Made by a program: the position numbers and the translations under genes | Notes under the pieces: model-generated | Told to the model about the DNA's origin: nothing | What the model saw: only the letters and a program-made list of their open reading frames with translations | The model's database searches: none | From: Phycomyces blakesleeanus NRRL 1555(-) | Taxonomy: Eukaryota; Mucoromycota; Mucoromycetes; Mucorales; Phycomycetaceae | Assembly: GCF_001638985.1 (NCBI RefSeq) | Contig: NW_017265135.1 | Coordinates: forward strand, 2,843,223-2,907,222 | DNA: 64,000 nt | Reading direction: 5' to 3' | Shown: one piece after another, positions 48,122 through 59,367 of the stretch | How positions within the stretch are numbered: the stretch's first letter is position 1 | Layout: the number at the start of each line of letters is the position of its first letter

Positions 48122-49458
48122 TTTATGGTATTAGGTTGGTAGAGTGAGGGACTTGGTGAATTAGATTATTATCAATTAATAGTATTATTAATAATAAAGT
48201 AGAGTAACGTAACAAAAAAAAAATTAAAGAATTAAATATTTAAATATTTAAAATAAAGAGATGAAAATCACAAAGGAAGATAATGAAGAAGAAGATCAAG
48301 AATCAAGGCTTTTTATATGAATTCTATTTTTTCTTTTCTTTCTTTGTAAAATTGAATAGCAGATTACAATTTCCAAAAACATCCCTAGATAGGACCTATC
48401 TTTCTGTCCAACCAACCCACAAGGGCATAGGACATTTGAAATATACAATGCAATCAATAGAAAAAGTGTGTTCCGTGTTACACGGTACTTCTATGAAAAC
48501 TAGGTACATACGGTACATTTGTACATATAGTATGTATGCACACGTATAAAATAAAAATGCCAAAAAAGTTTCGCTTTTGTCTTTGTCTGTCAGCTGATTG
48601 ATTTCTTCTTCCTTCCCTTTTTTTTTTACTCAACGTAGCACTTCTTATTTGGGAAAATAACGACTAAAAGAGCCTTGTCCTATTTTTCAGCTTGAGAAGC
48701 TGCTTGCAATATTATTATAATTATAATTATTATAATCACCATCTTCTCTTTGATCCGAAAGAAGTATTCGCACTTGGATCAACTGTTATTTTGATAGAAA
48801 ATCCAATTTCAATTTCAATTTCGATTTTGGGTTATCAAAAACTATTATCGCATTCAAATATTTGAATTGCTAATAGATTTATATTCGATGTTCTTGTTGA
48901 TTTTGAGTTATAGAGCAAATAGTCTTGATGTGTCTAAACCAGTTGGATCAAATTGCTCTTGGTTCCTTGGGTTATTCGAGTAAAGATAGCATTGGAGTTC
49001 AAATTAGCAGATAATCTATAAACAGAGTACTACCAATAGGATAAAAGATGATTCTGTCACATCCGCAAAAGAAGTTGTACAGAGGTATAGAGTGGCCATT
49101 GCTCGTGTACGACTACAGTGTACAAGCGGAAAGAAGGATCACAAGCCAAATGAGTTGAAAAAGATCACCAATTAAGAATACGCGAGGCATAACCAATAGG
49201 TTAAAGCTTGAAGGTCGTAGAATTATGTTACTATTTATTCTCCCTCAACTGACAATCGTAACCCTGAATAGTACCTTTTTGTGTGTATTTTAGTTATCAA
49301 TCTTTAACAGAAAATATATATAGGCCCAGAAGGTGATTGATTCGGTTCAGTTGACTTCCTGACATTGGTCCTACACTTGTTGAGAGACAACATGGAATCT
49401 TAGTCCATAATAGAGACTAAATTTCCAAACTGAGCGAGTATATGTGTACTACCTACAC

Positions 49459-49494
49459 TTTATTTTATTTTATTTTATTTTATTTTATTTTATA
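49459..49494. repeat. (TTTTA)n microsatellite
   Basis: About seven TTTTA units. Confidence 0.95.
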
Positions 49495-50308
49495 TTACTT
49501 GAACTGATTACCACAGCTAGAGTAATAGATTTGAGATTTGATTGGATCAAGCCAAATGTTTTGTGTATTGATATTCTTTTCTTTTGCTCTGCAAGCAGAT
49601 TTGTAAAGCTACATACAGACTCATTCTCTCTCTTTGTGTGTATATCTATTTATTACTGTCAGTTACATAATAAGATATTTGAGCTAGTTACTGTGCAAAT
49701 TTAATAAAGAGCTCTGTACATTTACTTCAGAATGGTGTATTAATGGGATTTTCTGTACAAGATTAGACGGATAAACGATCTGATTTAACCACACAGTTTT
49801 CTCTGCTGTAATTGAATCATTGCGCTTTTTGTGCCTCCAAGGTGGCTCAAGTGAACCATCTGGAGTCCAGGGTTCTTTTGGGGCTGTAATACATGATTTT
49901 TTTTTGTGCTGATATTTGTCACAAGAAGTCAATTTTATTACTATATTTATTGTCAGTTCATATTCAGTTATTTAATACATATTGAGCTATTCAGAACACA
50001 TATACTTCCTCTTAGACACAAGAATATTAAAAAGAAATTATCAGTTCGGAACGTATGTATATTGGGAGACTATATGTGTATTCCTATGTTACAGGAGCAT
50101 AGAATCGGATAATATGTATATAATTTTCTTTTGAATGAAAGATAAAGATAAAGGCACCATACTTTACTAGACTATAATGTAATATAATTGAATAACCTCC
50201 GTGTTAGCAAAAACAGGCCTAGTTTCTCCCAAACCCAAGGATTTCTATTTCCTTTTTTCTTTTCTTTTTTGGTTATTTTTATATTTTATACTAGATTAGT
50301 CTGTATGT

Positions 50309-50340
<32 letters not shown>
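50309..50340. repeat. (TA)n microsatellite
   Basis: Sixteen or so TA units. Confidence 0.95.
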
Positions 50341-50341
<1 letters not shown>

Positions 50342-51298
50342 GTTATATACAGTGATTATTGCGATTTTATTTACCTATTGAGGTGATTGATATTTCGATT
50401 TATAATTTATTATAAAAGATAATAGATCAATAGGATGCTACACAGACTCAAAGCAATATCTTATTTTATTTTTTTATGCCCAAATCAAAACAAGTAATAA
50501 TCTTTTATCTCTACATTATCTTTGCTTTTGTTCTTGTTCTTGTGCAGAATTTACATGCCTGTGTTTTCTAGATAGAATAAAAAGAGGCCCTTTTGCCTTT
50601 ACTGAATATATAGACAAACTCTATTCCCGGGTCTGACCCACCTGTTGGAACAGTGTATTTTTAATACACCTCTACGCCCACAAATCCAAATACAAACACC
50701 GTCTCGACAAAAATATTCTCTTTTGGGTTAAAAGCCCTCTTATCTCTTCCACATCCTTTTTCGTAGCGCTTTCAAAAGAGCCTTAACTGCTTTAGATCCT
50801 CGACCTTTTTTTATTTTATTTTTATTATTATTTATTTCTTACTGTACTCAGTACTAAATATCTACCATTTATGTTAACGAATTTTCTTCAGTTGTTCGGT
50901 TTAACGTTGCTCACTATCTTTTAAATAGGCAGGTTAGCTTATTCCTTTCTTTTTCTTTTTAATAATGTTTCATGCAATATCTAATCTTCTGAGCCAAATG
51001 GCACTCATTTCCCAGACTTTTGGGTGATTTTATGTATGTATTCACTAGTTAATTTCTGTATCTTCCAGTAGAAACCATAGCAATAAATAAGAGGATAGGT
51101 ACAAGTGCATTCTTGTAGAAACTATGCAAGTGATGTTACAATGTTCCAATATAGAGAGTATCATAACATATATCTTGAGATAAAAAAAAAAGTCACAAGG
51201 TCCCAAACATGAATAAAGTCATGGGTGATTATTTTGTGAATTCTATAGCTCCTGTAGCATAAATATACATATATACTTATATATACATCTATATATTC

Positions 51299-51411
51299 GT
51301 GTGAGTATGAGTATGAGTATGAGTATGAGTGTGAGTGTGAGTGTGAGTGTGAGTGTGAGTGTGAGTGTGAGTGTGAGTGTGAGCATGAGCGTGAGCGTGA
51401 GCGTGAGCGTG
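51299..51411. repeat. (GAGTRT)n hexamer array
   Basis: About 19 hexamer units that drift in order from GAGTAT to GAGTGT to GAGCGT across 113 bp, showing local expansion of successive variants. No start codon frame or gene is tied to it. Confidence 0.95.
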
Positions 51412-52244
51412 GGTGAATGGGTGTGTGAGTATGAGTTTATTTGGTATTCAAAAGTACATATGTAAATAAAGAATATGTCTTGTTCCCAAGATTCCGCAAC
51501 CGTTTCATATAGAAATATGAATTCATATTAATATTTTGTTCACTCAAACTCATCATTTTGTGTGTACCTGTCTAAATAGCCCCCAACATTCCTTGTATAT
51601 ATTTTTTTCTCACTCATAATTGTAATAGCTGTTTGGTGACCCTGATTGCACCATTGACGCATATGATAAACCTTGTAACTCTCGTTTCATTCACCAAAAT
51701 CAATAAACTGATTACTACATGGGTGCTTTGTGTTAGTCTTATTTTCCTTGTAATAATATTTCTTTCTGTTTGTATAAACTAAGGGTCAAGACCACGTACA
51801 AAACAACAACTCTATATAGCTCCATTTATTTACTTATTTTTAAAAAAATAATAAACAAAGCACAAAGATGTTTTACAAGTACACCACATCTGCAAAATGC
51901 TTCTTTGTAACCATGAAGATCCTTCTTGATGTTTGGTGATCTTTATTTATTTTTATTTTTTATTTAAATAGTAAATTTTTTCTGATTTGTAATATCCGAG
52001 AGTTTTGGAATACTCATTATATATATATATATATATTTAAGAAAAAAGAAGATTCCCAGTCTTACTCATTCTCTGGTTAAGGAAGTATTTCTACAATAGC
52101 AAGAAGTCTCTCACTATTAAGCCATTATATGCATTTAATGACAAGTTATATATTAAATATCAAAAAGTAATGTGAGAAAAAAAAACAAAAAAAGGAAGAG
52201 AACAGCATTTATGTCTTTAGGCGGATATTTAAAAACATACTCAC

Positions 52245-52360
52245 CCAGATTTCTAGGTCTTCTTTTCGAACAGTGAACCATAGTACAATAAAAATGACCA
52301 ATTGACAAAGACAGGTGTCTGTCGCAAGAAACAAACCATAATAATGGGCTGGGTTTACAA
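52245..52360 (-). other. Possible orphan exon of a membrane protein
   Basis: An open minus-strand block has a strong donor (GTGAGTATG) at 52244 and an acceptor (TTATAG) before 52360. In phase it reads VNPAHYYGLFLATDTC then a hydrophobic segment and FTVRKEDLEIW. I found no neighbouring exons, so it may be a gene fragment or chance. Confidence 0.3.
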
Positions 52361-53685
52361 CTATAATAATTATTGTGCCTCTGAGACTTCTAAACATGGC
52401 ATTGTATATATATAATGCCAAACTCAAGCCAGTTTATAGAGAGAATTTGCTTTTTAGGAAGACGAAATACAAATAAGATGTCTTTATATATCATTAGTAT
52501 TTTATATTTTTCTTACACAAGAATTGAGTCAAATATCTACTGACACAGCATTGAATTAGACTTTTTTATATATATTTATATATATTTATATAAATAAAAC
52601 CGAGATTTTATACCATAATTAGTTGTTCTAGCCTGAATGGATAACATTTGTTCAAATCAGTCTTGTAGTATAGATTCTAACCAATTTTCATTTGACTAAT
52701 ACCTTTAAATCAAAAGTGTCTCTATACATATAAATATTGTTATTATAGATAGTAATGATAATAATAGGGTTAAGTATCAGAAACACAATACTACAGATTT
52801 TGATTTTCAAGTAACAATACCTATCAGAAATCGCGGATCAAGAATTATTAGTATATTATTATCATTAATAATACACATACACACACGAATATATATATAT
52901 ATATAGATAGTCTACAAATAATTGACAGAAAATGAATAATGTATTACAATCAAATCGGCTTCAAGATCAAAATCATTAACCTAGTGTAAGTCTCTACGAT
53001 TTACATTCATGTCAGAAGTTGTTCAAGTTACAAGCAACTAATGTAGTATACTCTTCTTCTTCTTTTTTTTTTAGTTTTTTTCTTAGGATACATTAAGGCT
53101 GTGTAATTAAGTCAAAATATATTAAATACAAGGCCCTATATTGTACATTTCTATAGTTTGTATTCTTTATCAATACAATCTAGTATTTAAGAAAGCTTAT
53201 AAACCATTATTTAGTGATCAAGTCGATTCGAATCAGCTTCTTATTTTTTTAATTCTTTTTAAATATCTAATATCTAATATATATATACCTATAATTTAGT
53301 GTGCTCTTTTAATAAATAAATACCCCGTAGTAGTTGACCAATGTGTATATATGTATATATGTAGTAATAGTAATATTATCAGAATAAATCTTGTATTTCA
53401 ACTGCTCCTCTTCTTAGAGCTTTCAATATACACAATATAGATCCTGAGTTATGACAAAATAAACATATAAAGATAATATCATTATAAGCTTGCCTTGATT
53501 TGCCTTGCCTTGCCTTGCCTTTATTTTATTTTTCTTTTATTTAAAATCTTAGTAGGTAACATTAAAGATTGCAGTCTGAGTGTGACGTTGTTTACGGGAG
53601 TAGGACGAAAGCCTTATAGGTATTTCCTTTCTCCTCTTAAACACACTGGATAAAATACTCAAGAATTCAAGAATTCAATGCACCA

Positions 53686-55234
53686 ATGTCTCATCAAGTT
53701 AAATCTCTTGTTATGATCTCCCAAGAAGTGATCGCCAAGCATATAGAAGGTACGAAAACATATACACACAGTTTTTTTCTCCTTAGATTTCATGGGACAT
53801 TTCAACTATATAAATAGCATACATATTATTTGCTCCATGAATTTATAAACTCATAAGCTCATAAGGTTATTACTACTACTATTACTTTTGTTATTACTAT
53901 TTCTATAATTTGAGCCAGCAATGATATTAATAACACTGCTATTTATTTAGGTCTAAGTGATGTTGGTGGTGTTCCATATTGGCTATTGAAAGAACCACTC
54001 AAAAGGGCAACACCACAGCAACTGTATCGTATCGAGAGGGCAAGTCCGGTAATAAATATAATATAATATAGTATATAATACAATACAATACAATACAATA
54101 CAATACAATTTCTGCTGTATTACCTGAAATTTTATTCATATGATTTTTAAACGTTATGGTACATAGCACCTTGTACCAGAATCAGATGGTAAATATTGCA
54201 TACTTTTATTTTATTTTACACAGCAAATTATAACTTTCTTTTCTTTTTTTATTTTTTTTTTTTTTAAAAAAAAGAACTTTGGTTATCGCATTGTATGTGC
54301 TACTCCGATTTAAGAGAAGCTTACAGAGACGGAGAATATCAGGATTCTCGTATGTGGAGACAGCTCTATCTCGTACGTCGTGTGCTCTAATGACTAAATA
54401 TGTATATATTATCTAACCGCGGGATTGTAGAAAAGATATGAAGAGGCCGCAAGGAAAAGACAACTTGTGAGCCAAAAGGTCAAAAGTCAATACAGCAAAA
54501 TACAGAGCGAAAAGGCTGCTAGATCAATCAAGGTTCTTAAGGGAGTTGGCCCAATTCGTGGCCGTACTTATGAAGAGTCAAGTATGTATTTCTTTTTCTT
54601 TTTTTTTAATATACAGGTTATTTGCCTTATGGTCTGTTTTTTTTAAAAAAAATTTTTTTGGCTTTCTATCTAGGGACAACTGGAGCAAGCAAACTGTTCC
54701 GAGACACCAAAAAGGCAACTATCAAAGCGTATGTTGATATAATTTCATAAAAAATAAGATTAACCATAATACTGACTATTATCATTACCTGGGTTCCTTT
54801 TGATGTGAACAGAAATGCCATATTCCACAGTCCAATAAGACGAACGACCCAGTCGCCCTCCTTATTCTACCCTTCAGAATCGATTAGATCCCACCAACCC
54901 CCTTCTACGCTCTTTGCTCACACCATATCTCAACAACCCAATCGCCCTAATAATACAAGACCGGTATCTAAGCCCATCGTACCACCATCGGCAAAATCTA
55001 ATATTCCCATACACAATCAACCTCAGCAGGTACTTTATCTCTTTACCAGCACACACAATATGTACACAACGGATTTACATGTATGAATTATAGACCAAGC
55101 AGAGACCTGTTCTCCAATCTCCCACTTCTTCAAATAAATTAAAGAGATCGCCAAGCCAACCTAATCCATCGTCGTCACCACCAAAACGACTAGCAGCCAT
55201 TGTAAATTATGACTTTTTTAAAGAGGTAAACTAA
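53686..55234 (+). CDS. ela1: Elongin A (RNA polymerase II elongation factor / ubiquitin-ligase adaptor)
   Basis: Eight exons: 53686-53749, 53951-54048, 54167-54188, 54275-54372, 54431-54581, 54674-54728, 54813-55029 and 55094-55234 (281 aa, phases agree). Elongin A promotes elongation and, with Elongin C and a cullin, targets stalled Pol II for ubiquitination. The conserved block is seen across exons 1-5: LSDVGGVPYWLLKEPLKRATPQQLYRIE, SPHLVPESDELWLSHC, and WRQLYLKRYEE. A basic region (RKRQLVSQKVKSQY) and a Pro/Ser/Gln-rich tail follow, with a short C-terminal PPKRLAAIVNYDFF. At the expected BC-box position SLVMISQEVI, Ser stands where the usual consensus has Cys. One exon is 22 nt. Confidence 0.88.
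54078..54119. repeat. (ATACA)n microsatellite in Elongin A intron 2
   Basis: About eight units between exon 2 and exon 3. Confidence 0.9.
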
Positions 55235-55572
55235 AACTAAAAAAAAACGATGCCCATGAATATGGAAATGAACATGTTCCTGTTCATGCATATATAAGTT
55301 ATTGTTATCTCACAATCGATTTTTTATATTTTTATAAAAAAAATAGTATTAGAAACGATGATACTTCTTTATCGTTATTAGTATTAGTATTATTTATATA
55401 TTTCTTGTAGATTCGTTATCCATATTATTGTTCTTCACATCTTTTCTTATTTATTGTTGGTAATTTTCTGTTTTGTTTTGTTTTATTCTGTTTTGTTTTT
55501 GTGTGTTTTGTTTTGTGTTATTTTAATTGATGTTTCTGGACTATGTAATTTACAAGATATTATATACATACA

Positions 55573-55605
<33 letters not shown>

Positions 55606-55775
55606 GTATGTATGTATGCATTTTTGTGGAGTGTAATGAATAGTAATAAGAAAAGTCTCTTTTTTGTTGTTGTTGAAATTTACTGGTATTGATATTGAAT
55701 GTTGAATGTTGAATGTTGAATATTATTATTCTTCTTCTTCTTCTTTTTCTTCCTCATTTTCTTTGTGGTGGCTTA
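55235..55775. other. Convergent 3' intergenic with CATA microsatellite
   Basis: Spacer between the 3' ends of Elongin A and H2A.Z; T-rich, with (CATA)n at 55564-55620 ending in a short inverted TATG run. Confidence 0.8.
55564..55620. repeat. (CATA)n / (TATG)n microsatellite
   Basis: About ten CATA units followed by TATG units, which form a self-complementary stretch. Confidence 0.95.
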
Positions 55776-56619
55776 CTAAATCTTTTTTCCAGTCTTGGTG
55801 TTTCCAATAAGTGATTTGTGAATATGCGGAAGTACACCACCACCTGAGATAGTTGCTTTGATAAGAGTGTCGAGTTCTTCATCTCCTCTAATAGCAAGCT
55901 GAAGATGTCTAGGTGTAATACGCTTAACCTTGAGGTCCTTTGTTGCATTTCCTGCCAATTCGAGCACTTCGGCTGTTAGGTATTCAAGAATTGCTGCTGT
56001 GTAGACTGCTGCCTTTGAGCCCACACGAGTGTGGTTTCGACTTCTTTCTTTCAAATAACGATGAATTCTGCCAACTGGGAACTAGAAGATTATTATTACT
56101 ACTGCTATCATTACTTTGCTTTACTTGGATTTATTGTATGTATGTATATAGTAAAATAGCAAGAGTTATATGTTTTTTTTTATTTATACATATGCATTTA
56201 TATATGTACATTTATATATCTTTTTTATTAGATGCTTTTTTCTTCTTATGATAAGATTTGTTCTCATTGGAGTAGCAAGCAAAAGGTTATTATTCTTTAT
56301 GTACTTGATTTATATGATTACCTGGAGACCTGATCGTGCTGATTGAGAAAGAGTGGGTGTCTTTTCTCTGTTGTCTGCTTTATTGGCTGACTCGGGTGCT
56401 CTATCTGCCTACAGTGTAATGAGCACATTGTTAGGCTAATTCTTACTTGGTATTTCATAAAAGAATCTAAATAATTGAATTGTATGTATATAATTTTTAA
56501 AAAGAATAATAACAATAATAATAAAAATGGAACATGAGAGAATGAAAGGATCTGGTATAGATCTTTTTGTCCTAATCATTGCTTGAAGAATCGCAGAAAG
56601 AAGAAGAAAAAAGTACCAT
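55776..56619 (-). CDS. htz1: Histone H2A.Z variant
   Basis: Exons on the minus strand: likely 56617-56619 (ATG alone), 56322-56408 and 55776-56081 (131 aa). H2A.Z replaces H2A at promoters through the SWR1 complex. The fold is clear: [60 protein letters not shown] and [20 protein letters not shown]. The sequence [16 protein letters not shown] ([13 protein letters not shown]) and the DEELD acidic patch separate H2A.Z from canonical H2A. The N-terminal tail ([16 protein letters not shown]) is unusually poor in Gly-Lys repeats. The single-codon first exon (ATG then GTACTT donor) is the best model I can find; an unseen upstream exon is possible. Confidence 0.88.
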
Positions 56620-59367
56620 GATTTATAATGTAATGTGTAGATGTCAAAAACCTTTCTTTTTTTTTATTCCTTAATTTTCAATGGATGGGGTCATTTTTTT
56701 TAAAGTAATCACGTGCTGGACTACTTACACCATAAAAAGACTCTTTCAGTGTGCGTTTAATGTCAAATATCTAAAGAAGTGTGAATAGTCGTCTTGAACT
56801 GAATACCTACTATCTATTGTTATATACTTGATTTATAGCTAATTATATTTCGATTAGGTTAAGGCAAGACAAGATAAGTCATGGTAGATACTTTATATTT
56901 TATGGATATTCTATATGTATATGTATATGCATGTGCATGTGCATGTGGGTGCGTGTGTTTTTATTAATTTGACATACATTTTCGTTGAAATATCAGGGCA
57001 TTTTGATAAGTTGTGAAATTGAAATAAAGATAGAGTGGTTAACTGTCAAGATTGAGACGAGCTTAATATAATCTTGAGATAAAGCGAAAATCAACCTGGA
57101 CAAAAAATAAACCTAGTTTTTAAAGAAAGTTTAAATATAACATTTAGACGGATTTATCTGTTAATAATTTCAAGTTTATAATGGTAGGATGTGCTAGTTA
57201 CGACACGATAGCTTTAAAAGAGATGCTTAGTTTTTTCTGCGATAAGAACAGGTTGTATTCGTCTTGTATTCTTTAGGGATAGCTATAAGTAAGTGATTCA
57301 TTGGTGACCTTTGCCTTCTTTAACGCATATTGCCTTTAAGCTTTTCCAGGTCTTTTCTTTTTGTACAAAACATTAAAAGTCCAGTCAAATGATAAAACTT
57401 GTTTGTTTAATATCCTCTAATTTTGTGCTTCTTGCTGTTCAATTTAATTAAAGCTGTAAAGAAAAACGCACGCACGTACACTCATTTGATTTTTTATTCC
57501 AAGGATAAGATACATAAGCCAGAAACTTTGTTTGATATATTCCATATTCAAAATTTTCGGGTTTTATGTGAGTGATCTTTACCAAAGGTTTTCTATGTTT
57601 ACTTTTATCTTGGTAAAGTTAAAGTTAATATAAAATATACTTTGCTTGAATATATTCAAGACTAAACATTACTATTATGATCAATATATGAATTCTCTAT
57701 TATATTCAATATATACTCATACATAGAGTCTCTCATGAATAAATACTTTTAATGATATTTGCTATTAAATTTTATGAAAGTAGCACTTTTTGAGTACTAT
57801 TTTTTCTCTTAATTTTTTATTAGAAAAGAATATGTTAAAAACCATGTAGAATAATTCTAGGTGGTGGTCATATTATATTGACATATTTCTCTTAATCAAA
57901 ATTGAGAGTAATCTCACGCTAATATTGGCAAATATTCTTTAAATTGCTCTATAAACCCCTTAGAAAAATATATATAATGGGTCTCGTTTTCTTATTTGCT
58001 TCTTGATAATCTGAGCAAGGGACTAATGATTTTGCACTTGAATTTTCTCTTTATCCTTAGTCACATACTTCTTGTTATGGACCATAAACTTGCACATATT
58101 TTGAAGTATAAAATACATAAAAGATACTCTGTTAGCAATATTACCCTATGTATATATAATATCAATAAACCAATAGCCATCAAGCCTTTAAATACTAATT
58201 GTAATATATGTATTGTATTGAAGAGATTTTAATTATAAAGAAAACACAAATCAATAATCAAGATTTTTTTTGTAGACCACTTCTAGTTCAAAAAGAATGG
58301 TAAATTTATATATTTTTTTTCGCAAAAGATGACAACAAAAAATGTTTTTGCTTTATACTTTGTTGCTTTAGTATTGAACGTAAGACTTGGGTTGATTTTA
58401 AAAAAGCATGTCTCGTAGGCATGGCTACATAAAGAAGTGGAGCAGAAAAAAATGTATTGTCCCCCTGCTAGAAATAATAAGAATACTTGAAGCCAAGAAA
58501 GTAACAATTTTAAGAGGCAGATAGAAGAAAAATATTATGAAGTATATATAATATGAAAATATTATATGAAAGTATAATAAAGAAGGTGAAAGGATTCAAT
58601 TCACTGTCTTGGACAGATAATCGGACATCCCATTACTATGGACTGAACTATGAAAAGAAGAAGAAAGGGGAAATAACATAAGATAATTTGAATATAATGG
58701 TACCCCATTCAACCCAATACTCCTTCTCACATTGAGAAATTTACAAGAGTTGTGATAAATGATATGGTGATTGAAGTTAAGAATGAATGTAATATACATT
58801 GTACACTGGTATCTAATTTAATAAAATTATATCAGATTACAATGTAGAGTAATACGTTTCTTTTTTATCTTCTAATAAGCCTGACAATAATTCTCAGCCG
58901 CTCTTTATATAAGCCTATATATATACATTAAAAATGTTCTTTGCTTAATATCTCATAAATCTGCTTAAAGGTTTCAAAATGTAGTTGTTTCAATGGAAGG
59001 GTACTTTGAGACATAAAAGTAAAAATTTAACAGCACAAAAAAAAGGAAATAAATTTAAACTCGTCTCAATTTGAAGTTTTGAGAATGACCTCATTGACTC
59101 CTTCGGTACCCTCCATTTGGAAACTTGCCTTCACCTCGATTTCACATCCCGTGTTTATTCAACGATTTTCTTTCTTGCCTCGAGAACTGGCTCTTCTTTC
59201 AACTCACTTAGAATCCTCCAAACCATAAATACAACCACACATACATACATATATACATACATACACTCGAGTCTTTTTTTTTATTGTCATTTATACATTG
59301 TATTTACAGTCATTTAAATACACATACGCAAAGTAACAGCAACAAAAAAAAAGAAGGAAGAATACCA
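56620..59367. other. Gene-poor divergent interval
   Basis: About 2.7 kb of AT-rich DNA between the divergent H2A.Z and myosin genes. No ORF with protein character and no RNA gene seen. Confidence 0.55.

Larger units (their letters stand above)
48122..53685. other. Long gene-poor interval
   Basis: About 5.5 kb of AT-rich DNA. An 82-codon minus-strand ORF at 49684-49932 (APKEPWTPDGSLEPPWRHKK) looks like a coding fragment I cannot identify. A possible lone exon is listed at 52245-52360. Otherwise simple repeats only. Confidence 0.5.

Noticed and set aside
51299..51411. Possible telomere-like or CRISPR-like array
   Set aside because: Simple hexamer drift without spacers; unit GAGTRT is not a fungal telomere repeat and there are no direct repeats with unique spacers anywhere in the window.
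57045..59075. Possible TIR element, shared ATTGAGACGAG near both ends
   Set aside because: Only about 16 bp match and the similarity does not extend, so chance is likely.
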